From: Alcanivorax sp. S6407
Lineage (GTDB): Bacteria > Pseudomonadota > Gammaproteobacteria > Pseudomonadales > Alcanivoracaceae
Length of the DNA stretch: 64,000 bases
Direction: 5' to 3'
Assembly: GCF_023016115.1 (NCBI RefSeq)
Contig: NZ_JALKBH010000002.1
Coordinates: 1,140,624 to 1,204,623, forward strand
Position 1 is the stretch's first letter. Every line of letters begins with the position of its first letter. Shown in pieces: positions 28,770 through 41,477 of this stretch. A program made the translations under genes and the position numbers. Under the pieces are notes generated by a model. The model searched no databases, was not told the DNA's origin, and saw only the letters and a list, made by a program, of their open reading frames with translations.

Positions 28770-29069
28770 TCAGGGATTGACCATCCGGGCGTTAAAAGAT
28801 TCCACGGTCCGGTTCCACTTATCCACTACCTCGTTTTCAGTATCCGCCGCATCGGCAATACACTGCTCCAGACACTGCTTGTAGCTCTGCATCTTGCCCT
28901 GATAGGTCACCAGGTTGTTGCGGGCAAACTGGATCTGCTCGTTAGTCGCGGTCTCGCCATCAGGGATGGCCGGTTTGTCCGGAAGATAGCAGTTACACAG
29001 GGCAAAAGTCTGACCAGCAGACAGCATTAATACGGCAAGCAAAAAAGGGAAACGCACATATCGCCACAT
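28770..29069 (-). CDS. Small secreted cysteine-containing protein, unknown
   Basis: 99 residues. Sec signal peptide WRYVRFPFLLAVLMLSAGQT (cleavage near FALC), then CNCYLPDKP and a later CLEQCIAD; four cysteines suggest two disulfides or metal binding. AAGGAG stands upstream of the ATG at 29069; an in-frame upstream start lacks a ribosome site. Family not recognised. Confidence 0.65.
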   Translation of the reverse strand: MWRYVRFPFLLAVLMLSAGQTFALCNCYLPDKPAIPDGETATNEQIQFARNNLVTYQGKMQSYKQCLEQCIADAADTENEVVDKWNRTVESFNARMVNP

Positions 29070-29262
29070 TTTCTTCTCCTTGATTATCGCGGCTGCATCA
29101 GAGGACATGATAGGTCATTGCCCACATAATTCCCGGCAACAGGTCACTTTATCAGCGGCTGGGAGGAGATTGCTCGTACCGGTTCCTTGCCAGCCCGTCC
29201 TGCTGCACTATTATGCAGGCATGCAGGAAAAACCGATCACCGAGATGAATAAAGAGAACGAC

Positions 29263-30168
29263 ATGCCCATGACGTCCAACATTTTCAACCGCAGGCTCAA
29301 CCGCACTTTTCGCTGCTCACTCCGCCGCTTTACGGCCTTGCTCCCCTTGTTGCTTGCCACCCTGCTTGCCGGCTGCTTCGGACCGGAAACGCCGGAAGAG
29401 GTCACGGCAGAATTCTGGAGCGCGGTCATCGACAATGATGCCGATGCTGCAGTCGATACTTCGACCCTTACCGATCCGGCCCGCTTCGATGGCTTCGACA
29501 AGAACTGGAATGGCTACCAGGTCGAGCTGGGCAAACTGGTCGTAGAGGGCAACAAGGCCCAGATTGACACCGTCCTCAGCAAACCCGACGGCAGCGACCG
29601 AGAGGTGATCACCTGGCTGGTACAACGGGATCAAGAGTGGAAGGTCGATTATGAACGCACCCAACGCAGCGTTCGCGGCGGCGTGTTTGGCGACCTGTTC
29701 AATCGCATGACGAATTTGGGGCGGGACCTGGAAGAGAGCCTCAATCAGTCCGCCGATGAAGCCAACCGCAAGCTCGACAAGCTCCTCAACGAACTGGAAG
29801 CCAATCAGGAAGCCTTCACCCGCCAGGCCGACCAGGCACTACAAACCTATAGCGCGCAACTGCAGCAATCCCTGAAAAGCATGGATGAATCCATCCAGCA
29901 AACCCTGCAGGAACAATCCAGCCGCCTCAGCGAGGCTGACATAGAGGCGCTCGAGGATGCCGCCAGCGAACTGGAACAACGTCTGGAGTCCATTGACCCT
30001 GACTCCATCCAGTCCGCACTGGAGAACAGCAAGGCGCTGGCAGAGATCCGCAGCAGTCTGGAGAAGCTGGACAACGAAGCCCTGGAGAAGCAGAAGAAGC
30101 AGTGGCAGGAACTGTCGGAATCCCTCACCGAAGAAGTGGAAAAATTGCGTGAGGAAATGATGGAGTAG
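29263..30168 (+). CDS. Coiled-coil lipoprotein with DUF4878-like N-terminal domain
   Basis: About 301 residues. A long basic n-region precedes the lipobox LLAGC (Cys near residue 38). After it comes an about 100-residue domain (TPEEVTAEFWSAVIDNDADA ... WLVQRDQEWKVDYERT) like DUF4878/lipoprotein-stress domains, then a long heptad-rich coiled coil (about 140-301) high in Glu, Gln and Ser. Likely sits in the outer or inner membrane facing the periplasm. Several in-frame ATGs are available (29245, 29263, 29269); 29263 has AAAGAG upstream. Followed by a strong terminator. Confidence 0.7.
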   Translation: MPMTSNIFNRRLNRTFRCSLRRFTALLPLLLATLLAGCFGPETPEEVTAEFWSAVIDNDADAAVDTSTLTDPARFDGFDKNWNGYQVELGKLVVEGNKAQIDTVLSKPDGSDREVITWLVQRDQEWKVDYERTQRSVRGGVFGDLFNRMTNLGRDLEESLNQSADEANRKLDKLLNELEANQEAFTRQADQALQTYSAQLQQSLKSMDESIQQTLQEQSSRLSEADIEALEDAASELEQRLESIDPDSIQSALENSKALAEIRSSLEKLDNEALEKQKKQWQELSESLTEEVEKLREEMME

Positions 30169-30593
30169 GACGCATGACGCCTGACGCCTGACGCAAAAAG
30201 GCCCGCCCGTAACCGGGCGGGCCTTTTTGCGTCGGTAAACACTAACTAGTGGCTGCTGTAGGAGCTTGCCTGCAAGCGATCCGAGCCTAAGCGAGGTAAT
30301 AGTTTCGAGTACCGAGTTTCGAAGGGCAAAACCCCAACCCCCGTAACTACCTGCCTTTTTTTTGGTTTTCGAAACTCGGTACTCGAAACTCGCTTCTGGG
30401 ATCCTTACCTCGCCGAGGCTCGGATCGCTTGCAGGCAAGCTCCTACAGCGGCTCCGTAGATAGCCTGAAAAACCCGGGAACTTTTCCGGGTCTTCTCATC
30501 AAATCGAGTGTAGCTTGTAGCTTGTAGCTTGTAGCTTGTAGCTTGTAGCTTGTAGCTTGTAGCTTGTAGCTTGTAGCTTGTAGCTCGTAGCCC
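30169..30593. repeat. Composite intergenic element with several heptad arrays
   Basis: In order: 7-bp units at 30169-30196 (GACGCAT, GACGCCT twice, GACGCAA); a terminator; a REP unit at 30250-30297; a heptad inverted bracket (CGAGTAC type at 30299-30326, TCGAAAC and TCGGTAC type at 30369-30396); an inverted REP unit at 30396-30452; a hairpin CCCGG/CCGGG at 30469-30493 that would act as a minus-strand terminator; and twelve GTAGCTT-type units at 30510-30593 reaching the stop codon of the tetR gene. No gene in this stretch. Confidence 0.88.
30195..30228 (+). terminator. Rho-independent terminator of the lipoprotein gene
   Basis: Stem GGCCCGCCCG/CGGGCGGGCC flanked by AAAAA and TTTTT, so it can also terminate on the minus strand. 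Confidence 0.9.
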
Positions 30594-31228
30594 TACCCCT
30601 GCTCCAGCCAGTCAGCCATTCGCGTAGCCAGATCATCCAGCACCGTGTCGGTGTCCAGCCCGGGCGGCTTCATCAACACCAGGTGCAGCAGACTGCCCGC
30701 CGTGGAAGTCGCCATCAGGTAGAGGGTGCTCGGCGGCACTGTCAGCTGATAATGCTCACGGGATTTCTGCAGCCCATTGACCACCACCTGCAGCAATTCC
30801 TGCTGCAACTGCCGAGCCGACGGCAGCTGCTGCACAAAGGGCACCTGGAATATCAGCACCTGAAGTAATCGTCGATGCTGAAACATCAGGGCGTACAGCG
30901 CGCCGATCAGATGACGCATCGCCCGATGCACGTCCTGTCGTCGGTCGGTACGTTCAAGCCTGGCATTGAGGGTGCTCGACACATCCGCCAGCAAGGTATC
31001 CGCCACCCGTGCCACAATCGCTTCCTTGCCGGGAAAGAATTCATAGACAGAGCCGATACTCACTCCAGCGACCTCCGCCACCGCATTGGTGGTCAGCCCG
31101 GCATACCCCCTCTCCTCCAGAATCCGAGCGCAGGCTTCCACCATGGCCTGAACCGTCGCCCTCGACCTGACCTGCCTGGGCTCTTTTTTCATTTTAAAAT
31201 CAGCGGGTTGAAGCTTTTCCGTAGCCAT
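30593..31228 (-). CDS. TetR family transcriptional regulator
   Basis: 211 residues. The helix-turn-helix is in LTTNAVAEVAGVSIGSVYEF (about 44-63) and the C-terminal domain is a TetR_C-type ligand fold. Divergent from an SDR gene (start 31327). The intergenic region has a near-dyad GAGCATATACTC (31270-31281) that may be its operator. Its TAG is the end of a 12-unit 7-bp repeat array. Confidence 0.88.
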   Translation of the reverse strand: MATEKLQPADFKMKKEPRQVRSRATVQAMVEACARILEERGYAGLTTNAVAEVAGVSIGSVYEFFPGKEAIVARVADTLLADVSSTLNARLERTDRRQDVHRAMRHLIGALYALMFQHRRLLQVLIFQVPFVQQLPSARQLQQELLQVVVNGLQKSREHYQLTVPPSTLYLMATSTAGSLLHLVLMKPPGLDTDTVLDDLATRMADWLEQG

Positions 31229-31269
31229 CGACGGGGTCCTGTGAGCGATCCTGAAATCCGAGTTTTTCC

Positions 31270-31281
31270 GAGCATATACTC
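31270..31281. promoter_or_regulatory. Possible TetR operator
   Basis: Near-palindrome GAGCATATACTC midway between the divergent tetR and SDR starts; a second GAG half-site-like sequence lies 11 bp upstream. Assignment rests on position and symmetry only. Confidence 0.4.
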
Positions 31282-31326
31282 AGATTAGACTTTATGCATT
31301 CGTTCTCCGAAAAGGTTTGAGCTTCC

Positions 31327-32325
31327 GTGTCCAGTGAACTGAAATTCCGTATCCCCAAAGTCCTTCCCTACGTCACCCGCTTCGGCCAGCACTGGCGCTG
31401 GAACGTAAAAAGCCTGCTGGCCCCCGGCGATGCGCTGCGTCAACGGGTGAATGGCAAGGTGATCATCCTCACCGGCGCCAGCTCGGGTATCGGTGCCGAG
31501 GTGGCCACTGAACTGGCCCGGGCAGGCGCCACCCTGGCACTGATAGCACGTAACCGGGACAAGCTGGATGACCTTGCCAGCAGCATTCAGGAACAGGGCG
31601 GCAAGGCATTCGTCTATCCGGCGGACCTGACCAATTTCGACGAGTGTGATCGTGTCTGCCGGGCCATCGAACAGGAGCATGGCCGGGTGGACATTCTGAT
31701 CAACAACGCCGGCCGCTCCATTCGCCGCTCCATCAAGTTCACCTACGACCGCTTCCATGATTACGAGCGCACCATGCAGCTCAACTATCTGGCATCCATC
31801 CGCATGGCCATGAATGTACTGCCCGGCATGGAAGCCAGAAACGAAGGGCACATTATCAATGTCTCCACTGTTGGGGTGCAGGCAAATCCCGCCCGCTTCT
31901 CCGCTTACCTGGGTTCCAAGTGGGCGCTGGAAGGCTGGACCTGGGTGGCCGCCAATGAGTTTGCACACACCAACATCCGCTTTTCATCGCTGAACTATCC
32001 GCTGGTGCGCACTCCCATGATCGCGCCAACAAAAATCTACAAGTACATGCCGGTCATGTCCGTGGACAGGGCGGTGAAGTGGATGCTGGATGTGATCATC
32101 ACTCAGAACAAACGCAAGCTGGGCATCTTCGGCAAGGGCGCCCTGGGCATGTATTACCTGCTGCCGAAGACGTCTGAATCCATCGTGAACTTCAGTTATC
32201 AAAGCGTTTACGAACAGCCGCCTGAAAATTATGTGTCTGCAAAAGTGCGGGCACGGGCATCGGCAAACGAAGAGAATGACGACGCTCAGGCGAAGTCCGA
32301 GAGCCATCAAAAACCCCGGCGTTAA
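31327..32325 (+). CDS. Short-chain dehydrogenase/reductase
   Basis: 332 residues with a GTG start and weak AAAAGG upstream. NAD(P) motif TGASSGIGAEVA (about 49-60), NNAGRSIRRS (about 129-138), Ser in NVSTVGVQ and YLGSK active-site tetrad, with C-terminal extension (about 270-332). The long N-terminus before the Rossmann fold and the extension resemble SDR domains fused to or derived from fatty-acyl reductases; substrate not known. Likely repressed by the divergent TetR protein. Confidence 0.85.
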   Translation: MSSELKFRIPKVLPYVTRFGQHWRWNVKSLLAPGDALRQRVNGKVIILTGASSGIGAEVATELARAGATLALIARNRDKLDDLASSIQEQGGKAFVYPADLTNFDECDRVCRAIEQEHGRVDILINNAGRSIRRSIKFTYDRFHDYERTMQLNYLASIRMAMNVLPGMEARNEGHIINVSTVGVQANPARFSAYLGSKWALEGWTWVAANEFAHTNIRFSSLNYPLVRTPMIAPTKIYKYMPVMSVDRAVKWMLDVIITQNKRKLGIFGKGALGMYYLLPKTSESIVNFSYQSVYEQPPENYVSAKVRARASANEENDDAQAKSESHQKPRR

Positions 32326-32536
32326 ACCTGGTGCGCATCGTCTGAATCGCAGACGGTGCGCAGCGCAATCTGCGATGCATTGAGTGCCGTAGTTCTTCCT
32401 CCCGAAACCCATTGAAATAACCTATCCTTTTCATAGAAAAGAAAACCCCTGTTTATCGCTCCCAGCGCTAGCCGGGGCCCATTTTTCTCTTTAGATTGAG
32501 TCCATAACATTCATGACTTGATCCAAGGGAGAGTAA

Positions 32537-34699
<2,163 letters not shown>

Positions 34700-34716
34700 G
34701 CATAGGCACTACCCCG

Positions 34717-34750
34717 AACGCCCCCGTACGAAAGTGCGGGGGCGTTTTTT
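34717..34750 (+). terminator. Rho-independent terminator of katG
   Basis: Stem AACGCCCCCG/CGGGGGCGTT followed by eight T in all, 18 bp after the katG stop. Confidence 0.9.
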
Positions 34751-34767
34751 TTGGCCGCTTCGCGGCT

Positions 34768-35134
34768 GCAACATGCTCCACGCATCACGCGGCACGCAAA
34801 ACCGGGAGCACCGCAGGAGAGCCAACCTGTTGGCTCTCCTGCGATACGAACAGCGCTTCTGGAATCCTTACCTCGCTCAGGCTCGGATCGCCTGCAGGCA
34901 GGCTCCCACAGCAGCTTCGCTGAGAAGCCGAAGGCAATTTTCCATCTTGATGTGGGAACGTAGCGTAGCGGAGTAACGCACAGAGTGCGGCCTGAAGCCT
35001 GAAGGGTGAGCGAAGCGAATAATTTGCTTGCAAACGAAGCTTTGCCCAGCCTCGACCAAAACCATTTCGCGTGCAAGCACGCTCCCACAGAGGGAAGGCT
35101 TCGTCTTTGCTCTTCGCTATTGCGTGTTGCGTGA
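34768..35134. repeat. Heptad arrays and REP units between katG and the TSP3/OmpA gene
   Basis: No gene in 34700-35240. Heptad array 34768-34802 (units such as GCTCCAC and GCATCAC) follows a GCCGC/GCGGC hairpin. A REP unit lies at 34856-34916 and another at about 35057-35093. A second heptad array at 35107-35134 (TCGCTAT, TGCGTGT and others) is in the opposite orientation and leads into another GCCGC/GCGGC hairpin, so the region is a large inverted bracket. Confidence 0.75.
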
Positions 35135-35151
35135 TACAGCCGCAGAGCGGC

Positions 35152-35176
35152 AAAAAAAACGGCCCATAAAGGGCCG
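35152..35176 (-). terminator. Terminator of the TSP3/OmpA gene
   Basis: On the minus strand CGGCCC/GGGCCG hairpin followed by a run of eight T, about 65 bp after the stop. Confidence 0.8.
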
Positions 35177-35240
35177 GGGGTAAGACGGTGGTTGCAGGGG
35201 TTGCAGGCCACCGTGATCGTGATGCCTTTCGGCAAATTCC

Positions 35241-38200
35241 TTACAGTGAAGCGTCTCCGAGTTTGAACTCCACCCGGCGGTTGGCTTCGCGCCCTTCTGC
35301 AGTAGCGTTGTCGGCGACCGGATCGGTTTCACCTTTACCCACAGCAGTAAGTCGTTGACGATCCACGCCCAGCGTGACCAGTTCTTCCACCACCGTGGCG
35401 GCGCGCTTTTCAGACAAGGCAAGGTTGGCTGCCGCTGGACCGACGCTGTCGGTGTAGGCCAGCACTTCAATCGCCACGCTGCTGTCACCCAAAGCGGCAG
35501 CCAGATTTGCCACCGCCTGCTTGCCCTTCTCGGTGAGAGCAGCAGAACCACTGGCAAAAAGAATATTGCGGGTATCAAGAGCAAAGCTTTTGCTGCAGCC
35601 CAACGCATCCACCGGCTCGCCCTGCTCACTGCCCGGGCAGGCATCCTTGTCGTCACTGACCCCATCGCCGTCACTATCAAGGGGAACGGCTTCCTGTGAT
35701 ATTTCGCAACCGGCAGCATCCACAGCAACATTGGCCTGGGAGTCGGGACACTGATCATCCCCATCCACCACGCCGTCACTGTCGCTGTCCTGCGGCGCAC
35801 TGACCACAGCCATGGTATCGTCTGCCGGCACCGGTTCTTCTGCATGCTCAGGCTCTGCCGCACCGCTGCCACCAAATCGCTTCAGCACTGCCAGAGAAAC
35901 CAGACTGGCATCGGTATCAAAACTTTGTGCCTCGGCACGTAGCGCCCAGCCACTACTCCAGCGATGCTCGGCACCGGCGCCGAAGTAGATCTGGCTGCTG
36001 TGCTCGGCATCCTCTTCCGTGCTGCCGGCATTGCCTTCCAGTTCACCACCGCCCAGGCGGGCGAAGAAGTCCCAACCTTTCTCACCAGGCTCAAGCCCTT
36101 TCAGAAAATACATGGCAGACACACCAGCAAAACGATAGGCCACATCCAGTGATGCCGGAGTCACCGCCTGACGCGCTTCCAGGCCGGCATCGCCCAGATC
36201 CACATACAGGGCTTCGGCCGCCCAGTGGGGGTGCCACTGGTAGCCACCCAACACCAGCAGGCTGAGATCGTTCTTGTCATCAAGGTGGTAACCCGCCTCA
36301 TCGGCATCCGGCTGCAGCCAGGACATGCCTGCGCCCGCGCCCAGGTAGGCTTGCCCTGCCAACGCCAGCCCCGGCAACAGGGATGCCAGCGCCAACACGG
36401 TACGAGCCCCCTTGTTGCGCGCACGCACCAGCCCCGCCAGCAACAGCATCAGCACTGACAGCAGCGGCGTGCTGCCGGCTCCGTTCAGGCCGGTACCAAT
36501 GGCACCACGATTAGTGGACGCGGCCTTGCTGGCCAAGGGATCCAGGTAATCCGGAATGCCATCACCATCCGTGTCCGGGCAACCGGCGCCGGTAAAGTCA
36601 GGACATTCTTCACTGTCCGTCAATCCATCGTTGTCGCTGTCATTGCCATCGCTGTCGTCACTGTCCGGATCCACATAATTGGGGATGCCGTCACCGTCGT
36701 CATCGCCGGAGCCTTCATCCTTGCTTGGCACGCCATCGTTATCGTCGTCGGTATCCAGGTAATCCGGGGTGCCGTCACCGTCGGTGTCATCATCACGGGG
36801 ATCACCGTTGCCGTTGATGTCTTCGTCGGCAGTGTTGATGCCATCGTTGTCATCATCGGGGTCGATAAAGTCGCTGAAACCATCGCCATCGCTGTCCGGG
36901 CACGGCACACCATCCGGGCATTCGATACCATCACCCAGACCGTCGCCATCACTGTCGCCGGTATCCGGATCCAGGTAGTCGGGAATGCCATCACCATCGG
37001 TATCGGTTTCCGGACCACCTTCGTTGCTGGTGTCGACACCGTCGTCGTCATCGTCACTGTCGAGATAGTCCGGGGTTCCATCGTTGTCGCTGTCGTCATC
37101 GGTGGGATCACCGTTGCCGTCCAGGTCTTCATCACGGGTGTTGATGCCGTCGCCGTCATCATCCTCGTCCATGTAGTCCGGGGTGCCGTCATTGTCGCTG
37201 TCCTGACAGGGAACACCGGTGGGGCACTCCTCGGCATCGCTCAGGCCATCGCCGTCGGAGTCACCGCTGTTGTCGGCGGTACCGGCGCTGTTGTTGCTGT
37301 CCTTGTCGAGATGATTGGGAATGTTGTCGCCGTCATCATCGTTAGCCGGGCTCTCCGCACTGGTGTCAGTACCGTCACCGTCATCATCGGTGTCGAGATA
37401 GTCCGGGGTACCGTCACCATCGGTGTCGTCATCGCGAGGATCACCATTACCATTGACATCTTCGTCAGCGGTATTGATGCCATCGTTGTCATCATCCGCA
37501 TCCATGTAGTCCGGTACGCCATCGTCATCGCTGTCCTGACAGGGAAGGGAACCACACTCCTGATCATCGGTGAGACCATCGCCATCCGCATCCCCCACGC
37601 CGGCAATGCCGTCGTTGGGATCCAGATAGGCAGGAATGCCATCGCTGTCTGCATCCGGCCCCGGATTGGTGGAGGCGTCGTCATCCATGTCGCTGTTGCT
37701 GTCTTCGTTACGGGTCAGCAGGCCATCGCCGTCGTCATCTTCATCCAGATAGTCCGGAATGCCATTGCCGTCAGTGTCGCGAGTGGCCCCTTCGGTAGCA
37801 GTGGGAATGCCGTCGTTGTCGTCGTCATCGTCCAGGTAGTCCGGCAGGCCATCGTTGTCGCTATCCGGGCAACCGGCGGAATAATCCGGACACTCGATGT
37901 CATCGGCAATGCCATCGTTGTCGCTGTCATTGCCATTGGCATCGTCGGATACGTCATCCGGATCCACATAGTCGGGGATGCCATCACCGTCGGTATCATT
38001 TGGATTGCCGGTATCGCCACCGACTTCATCACCGTCGTTCTTGCCGTCACCGTCGGTGTCCTGCTCATTCCCGTTGGAGCCGAGATCGTCTTCCTGCTGG
38101 TTGGTCAGGCCATCGCCGTCCGGATCGCCATTGGGGCCGTCCGTGTCATCGGCATCGATGTAGTTGGCAATACCATCGCCGTCCACATCCCCGGTGCCTT

Positions 38201-41177
38201 CATCCGCATCCGGTTTGCCGTCATTGTCACTGTCCAGATCACGGTAGTTGGGAGTCGTGTCGTTATCGGTATCCACCACACCTTCCACGCTATCCGGGAT
38301 ACCATCGTTGTCGCTGTCGGTATCCAGGTAGTCGGGGGTATTGTCATCGTCGGTATCGACCGTGCCTTCCACCGCATCGGGAATGCCGTCATTGTCGGAA
38401 TCCAGAGTGCTGTCGATGGTGACGGAGCCATTCGTCTGCGAACTATTCCCGGCCAGATCCGTGCTGGTGACCAGCACTGCATAGCTGCTGTCTGCCAGGG
38501 TATTAGTGACGGTGACAGACCAGTTACCGGCACCGTCTGCACTGGTGCTGTACTGCTGGCCATCGATACTCACCACCACGGCCACATTGGGCTCAGCGGT
38601 ACCGCTGAGTGTCGGGGTACTGTCCACCAGGGTGTCGCCATCTTCAGCGAAAGTCGCCATCTGCGGGTCAGTGATATCCACCAGCACATTGAAGAACGGC
38701 GCCGCCACCGTACCGGTGTTACCCGCCGCGTCGGAGGCCTGCGCCTTGAGCGTGTAAGCGCCTTCCGCCAGCACGGCGCCAGTGTAATCCAGGGTCCATT
38801 CACCACTGCCATTGGCAATGATGCTGCCGATCACGCTGCCGTTGAGCAACACTTCGACGGTGGCACCGGCATCGGCGCTACCGGAGATGATCAGGGTCTG
38901 GTCGTTGGTGACCCCGTCGCTGCTGCTCACACCGGAGTCGCCACTGATGGCGGTAACCAGTGCATCGCCGGGCGCCAGGTTATCCAGAGTGTAGCTTTCG
39001 TTGGCGCCACTGGGGCTGGTATTGCTCAACGGGTTGGCACTGGTATCGGTAATGTTTTGACCGCCAGCAAAACCCAGCGAAAGGATGCCATTGGCATCGC
39101 TGATGCCGGTGACGGTCACTGCGAAGGTATTGAGTGATTGGGCAGACACGGCGCTGATCATGGCGGTGCCTGCCGCCGCGCCGGAGGCGACAAAGTCGTC
39201 CGCACTCACGTTGTCCACCTGCTCACTGAAAACCACCTGGAAAGTGACGCTGTCCGCGTTGGTCAGTTCAGTAAGCGGGTTCAGTCGCACCACACTGACC
39301 ACAGAGGGCGCCAGGGTATCGTTGGTGTTGTTCAGAACGGCTGCACCACTCAGATCGGCTACCGGATTAGCCGCCGCATCCTGAATCGGCGAGCCAGCGC
39401 CCGTGTAGCTAACGGTCACTGTGTCGGTATCTGCAACGGTGGCAGAAAGCGTCAACACCACCGTATTGCCAGTCACAGCAACAGCTGAAATCGTGACGCT
39501 GGCGCCGCCATTCAACTGCACAGCAAAATCCGCGATGGACGGCACTGAAGTGCCATCCAGGGTTTCATCGTAGGTCAGCGTCAGTGTATTGCCGATCACT
39601 TCAGCGCTGGACAGCGTCGGCGCCTGATTGTCGAGGGTATAAGTTTCACTGGCGCCAGAAGGCGCTGTATTGCCGAGTGCATTCCCGCTGGCATCAGCAA
39701 TGTCCTGAGTCGGCGCAAAGGCCAGTCCCAGGGTACCGTTAGCCGCGGCGATACCGGTCACTGTCACACCATAACTGCCGCCACCCAGATCCAGCACACC
39801 GGACACACTGCCACCCGCCACCGTGCCGCTGACAACAAAGTCATCCGCACTGACGTTCTGCACGGGTTCATCAAAGGTCACGGCGAACGTGACACTATCG
39901 GCATTGGTCAGCTCACTGGCCGGGTTGCTGCGCATAATGCTGGTGACGGTGGGAGCGACCACATCGCCCGTCACCTCATCCACGATCACAGTGAGGATCT
40001 GGCTGTCGGTGCCGCCACGCTGGTCATCGGCCGTGACAATCACCAGATATTCATTGTCCACACCAAATACCGGCGCGCTGATGAAGGACAGTTGATCGCC
40101 ATTGAGGACAAACAGCCCGGCGTCGGCACCACCGGTAATGGCATAGATGACGGTATCACCATTGGCATCGGATGCCGCCACGGTGGTGACCGATGTGGCG
40201 CCTTCATAGATATGAATGGTGGCCGTATCGCCACCACCATCGCTGTTGATTACCGGAAAAATGTTGGAGGCACTCAGCGGCGGGGAAAACGCATCCTGAT
40301 CCTCAAAGCTGACCGACATGTCGTCGTTCTTGTTGTCGTAACCGCCCACGTCCGCATTGACGTTGTTGCTGTTGGTGGAGGTGGACAATGTGTAAGCGAT
40401 GGCGGTGTCCTTGGTGACACCCAGCCCGCCGTTCAGGCTGCCAATCAGATTGCCGGACGGGTCAGTCAGTGGCTTGGCATTCAACACTGCCTTGAGCGCA
40501 TCCCAGTTGATCTTGAAGCTGATGAATCGATCGGTGTTGCCGTCCAGATTGATATCGTCGGTACTGCGCAGCGGATCGGTGATGTTATCAACGGTATCGA
40601 AAGAGAAGTTGGTGCCGTTATCGAGCAAGTCTGCCACCCACACCGGGTTGATGGCAGAGCTGGTGCTGGGCGAGGTGTTAAGATCATTCCCCGCCTCATA
40701 GACGCGCACCTGACCATCAAAGGAAGCACCGGTCTTGCCATCGCCATCCATGCCGATGAACGCATCCAGATCACCATCCAGATCCACATCCATACCGATC
40801 CACAGATTACCCCCGAATCCTCCCTGGGAATTGGCGCCACCGACACGAACCCGAAACGCCAGTTCATCATCACTGGTATCACCGGGAGTACCCTTGTCAT
40901 CGTAGATGGTGAGCATGGTGGCATCGAGATCCGTACCTACGATATCCACCCCGGGGTTGGAGCTGGCCTGCTGATCGTTGCCCGGGTCAAAGGCGGTGCC
41001 CTGCATGATGATGTCCCAGCTGGACACCGGCCCGGTCAGATCAATAGGTGTAACCGCCGCAGGAGCCGTCCCCGCTACGACCAGCAACCCCAGCCCCAAG
41101 AGACTGTGGCGCTCACGAAAAGAACCCCGAATTCTGGCCACGCTGGACCAGATCAGGCGGTGTGTATGCGATGTCAT
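35241..41177 (-). CDS. Giant outer-membrane protein: Ig/cadherin-like repeats, TSP3 repeats, OmpA barrel and OmpA-like domain
   Basis: 1978 residues. Signal peptide about 1-41. Unknown N-terminal domain about 42-305, cadherin-like repeat about 305-405, SwmB-type and Ig-like repeats about 406-925, and a 600-residue acidic thrombospondin type-3 region (about 926-1549; repeats like DSDNDGIPD, calcium-binding in the family). Then a hydrophobic segment ([18 protein letters not shown], about 1565-1582) that looks like a C-terminal sorting signal, a second signal-like segment ([14 protein letters not shown]), an eight-stranded OmpA-type barrel (about 1607-1769), a short TSP3 stretch, and a peptidoglycan-binding OmpA domain with NRRVEFKL at its end. 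ATG 41177 has GGGGGAA upstream. Confidence 0.85.
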   Translation of the reverse strand: MTSHTHRLIWSSVARIRGSFRERHSLLGLGLLVVAGTAPAAVTPIDLTGPVSSWDIIMQGTAFDPGNDQQASSNPGVDIVGTDLDATMLTIYDDKGTPGDTSDDELAFRVRVGGANSQGGFGGNLWIGMDVDLDGDLDAFIGMDGDGKTGASFDGQVRVYEAGNDLNTSPSTSSAINPVWVADLLDNGTNFSFDTVDNITDPLRSTDDINLDGNTDRFISFKINWDALKAVLNAKPLTDPSGNLIGSLNGGLGVTKDTAIAYTLSTSTNSNNVNADVGGYDNKNDDMSVSFEDQDAFSPPLSASNIFPVINSDGGGDTATIHIYEGATSVTTVAASDANGDTVIYAITGGADAGLFVLNGDQLSFISAPVFGVDNEYLVIVTADDQRGGTDSQILTVIVDEVTGDVVAPTVTSIMRSNPASELTNADSVTFAVTFDEPVQNVSADDFVVSGTVAGGSVSGVLDLGGGSYGVTVTGIAAANGTLGLAFAPTQDIADASGNALGNTAPSGASETYTLDNQAPTLSSAEVIGNTLTLTYDETLDGTSVPSIADFAVQLNGGASVTISAVAVTGNTVVLTLSATVADTDTVTVSYTGAGSPIQDAAANPVADLSGAAVLNNTNDTLAPSVVSVVRLNPLTELTNADSVTFQVVFSEQVDNVSADDFVASGAAAGTAMISAVSAQSLNTFAVTVTGISDANGILSLGFAGGQNITDTSANPLSNTSPSGANESYTLDNLAPGDALVTAISGDSGVSSSDGVTNDQTLIISGSADAGATVEVLLNGSVIGSIIANGSGEWTLDYTGAVLAEGAYTLKAQASDAAGNTGTVAAPFFNVLVDITDPQMATFAEDGDTLVDSTPTLSGTAEPNVAVVVSIDGQQYSTSADGAGNWSVTVTNTLADSSYAVLVTSTDLAGNSSQTNGSVTIDSTLDSDNDGIPDAVEGTVDTDDDNTPDYLDTDSDNDGIPDSVEGVVDTDNDTTPNYRDLDSDNDGKPDADEGTGDVDGDGIANYIDADDTDGPNGDPDGDGLTNQQEDDLGSNGNEQDTDGDGKNDGDEVGGDTGNPNDTDGDGIPDYVDPDDVSDDANGNDSDNDGIADDIECPDYSAGCPDSDNDGLPDYLDDDDDNDGIPTATEGATRDTDGNGIPDYLDEDDDGDGLLTRNEDSNSDMDDDASTNPGPDADSDGIPAYLDPNDGIAGVGDADGDGLTDDQECGSLPCQDSDDDGVPDYMDADDDNDGINTADEDVNGNGDPRDDDTDGDGTPDYLDTDDDGDGTDTSAESPANDDDGDNIPNHLDKDSNNSAGTADNSGDSDGDGLSDAEECPTGVPCQDSDNDGTPDYMDEDDDGDGINTRDEDLDGNGDPTDDDSDNDGTPDYLDSDDDDDGVDTSNEGGPETDTDGDGIPDYLDPDTGDSDGDGLGDGIECPDGVPCPDSDGDGFSDFIDPDDDNDGINTADEDINGNGDPRDDDTDGDGTPDYLDTDDDNDGVPSKDEGSGDDDGDGIPNYVDPDSDDSDGNDSDNDGLTDSEECPDFTGAGCPDTDGDGIPDYLDPLASKAASTNRGAIGTGLNGAGSTPLLSVLMLLLAGLVRARNKGARTVLALASLLPGLALAGQAYLGAGAGMSWLQPDADEAGYHLDDKNDLSLLVLGGYQWHPHWAAEALYVDLGDAGLEARQAVTPASLDVAYRFAGVSAMYFLKGLEPGEKGWDFFARLGGGELEGNAGSTEEDAEHSSQIYFGAGAEHRWSSGWALRAEAQSFDTDASLVSLAVLKRFGGSGAAEPEHAEEPVPADDTMAVVSAPQDSDSDGVVDGDDQCPDSQANVAVDAAGCEISQEAVPLDSDGDGVSDDKDACPGSEQGEPVDALGCSKSFALDTRNILFASGSAALTEKGKQAVANLAAALGDSSVAIEVLAYTDSVGPAAANLALSEKRAATVVEELVTLGVDRQRLTAVGKGETDPVADNATAEGREANRRVEFKLGDASL

Positions 41178-41283
41178 TGTGTTCCCCCGGAGCGCTATCC
41201 GTTTCATGATTCGACGCGGCAAATCTGTCAGTCCTTTGTTTTCCGGTACAAAACCGCTTTTTAATCAGACCCTTGCCAACCAA

Positions 41284-41299
41284 TGTGACCCCTGTCACA
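41284..41299. promoter_or_regulatory. CRP/Vfr-type site upstream of the giant gene
   Basis: TGTGACCCCTGTCACA is a perfect TGTGA-N6-TCACA dyad, centred about 114 bp before the chosen ATG. Regulation by a cAMP receptor protein is inferred from the match alone; 41178-41477 holds no gene. Confidence 0.55.
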
Positions 41300-41477
41300 A
41301 GATTAATGTGAACTCGAATGACTCGGTTACACAGCACCAACAAACGGCGCAAGATCGCCGACAAGCGGTAGCAAACGCGGCAGGAACGGTAAAAGCGGGG
41401 TCAGAAACCCTCCCCCTCACGGGAGAAACGGTTTCAGGTAGAGCGCGCAGACCATCGCTGTCTGCAAAAGGGGAGGC

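Noticed and set aside
30510-30593. Possible CRISPR-like array
   Set aside because: Units are 7 bp, directly adjacent, with no spacers and no cas genes.
32420-32436. CTAT-N7-ATAG sequence upstream of katG as an OxyR site
   Set aside because: Only one inverted half-site pair in the wrong order for the usual OxyR motif; could be chance.
37311-39137. 608-codon open frame on the plus strand opposite the giant gene
   Set aside because: It is the antisense of the Asp-rich TSP3 repeats; the Ile/Val-rich product simply mirrors GAT/GAC codons. No ribosome site or family.
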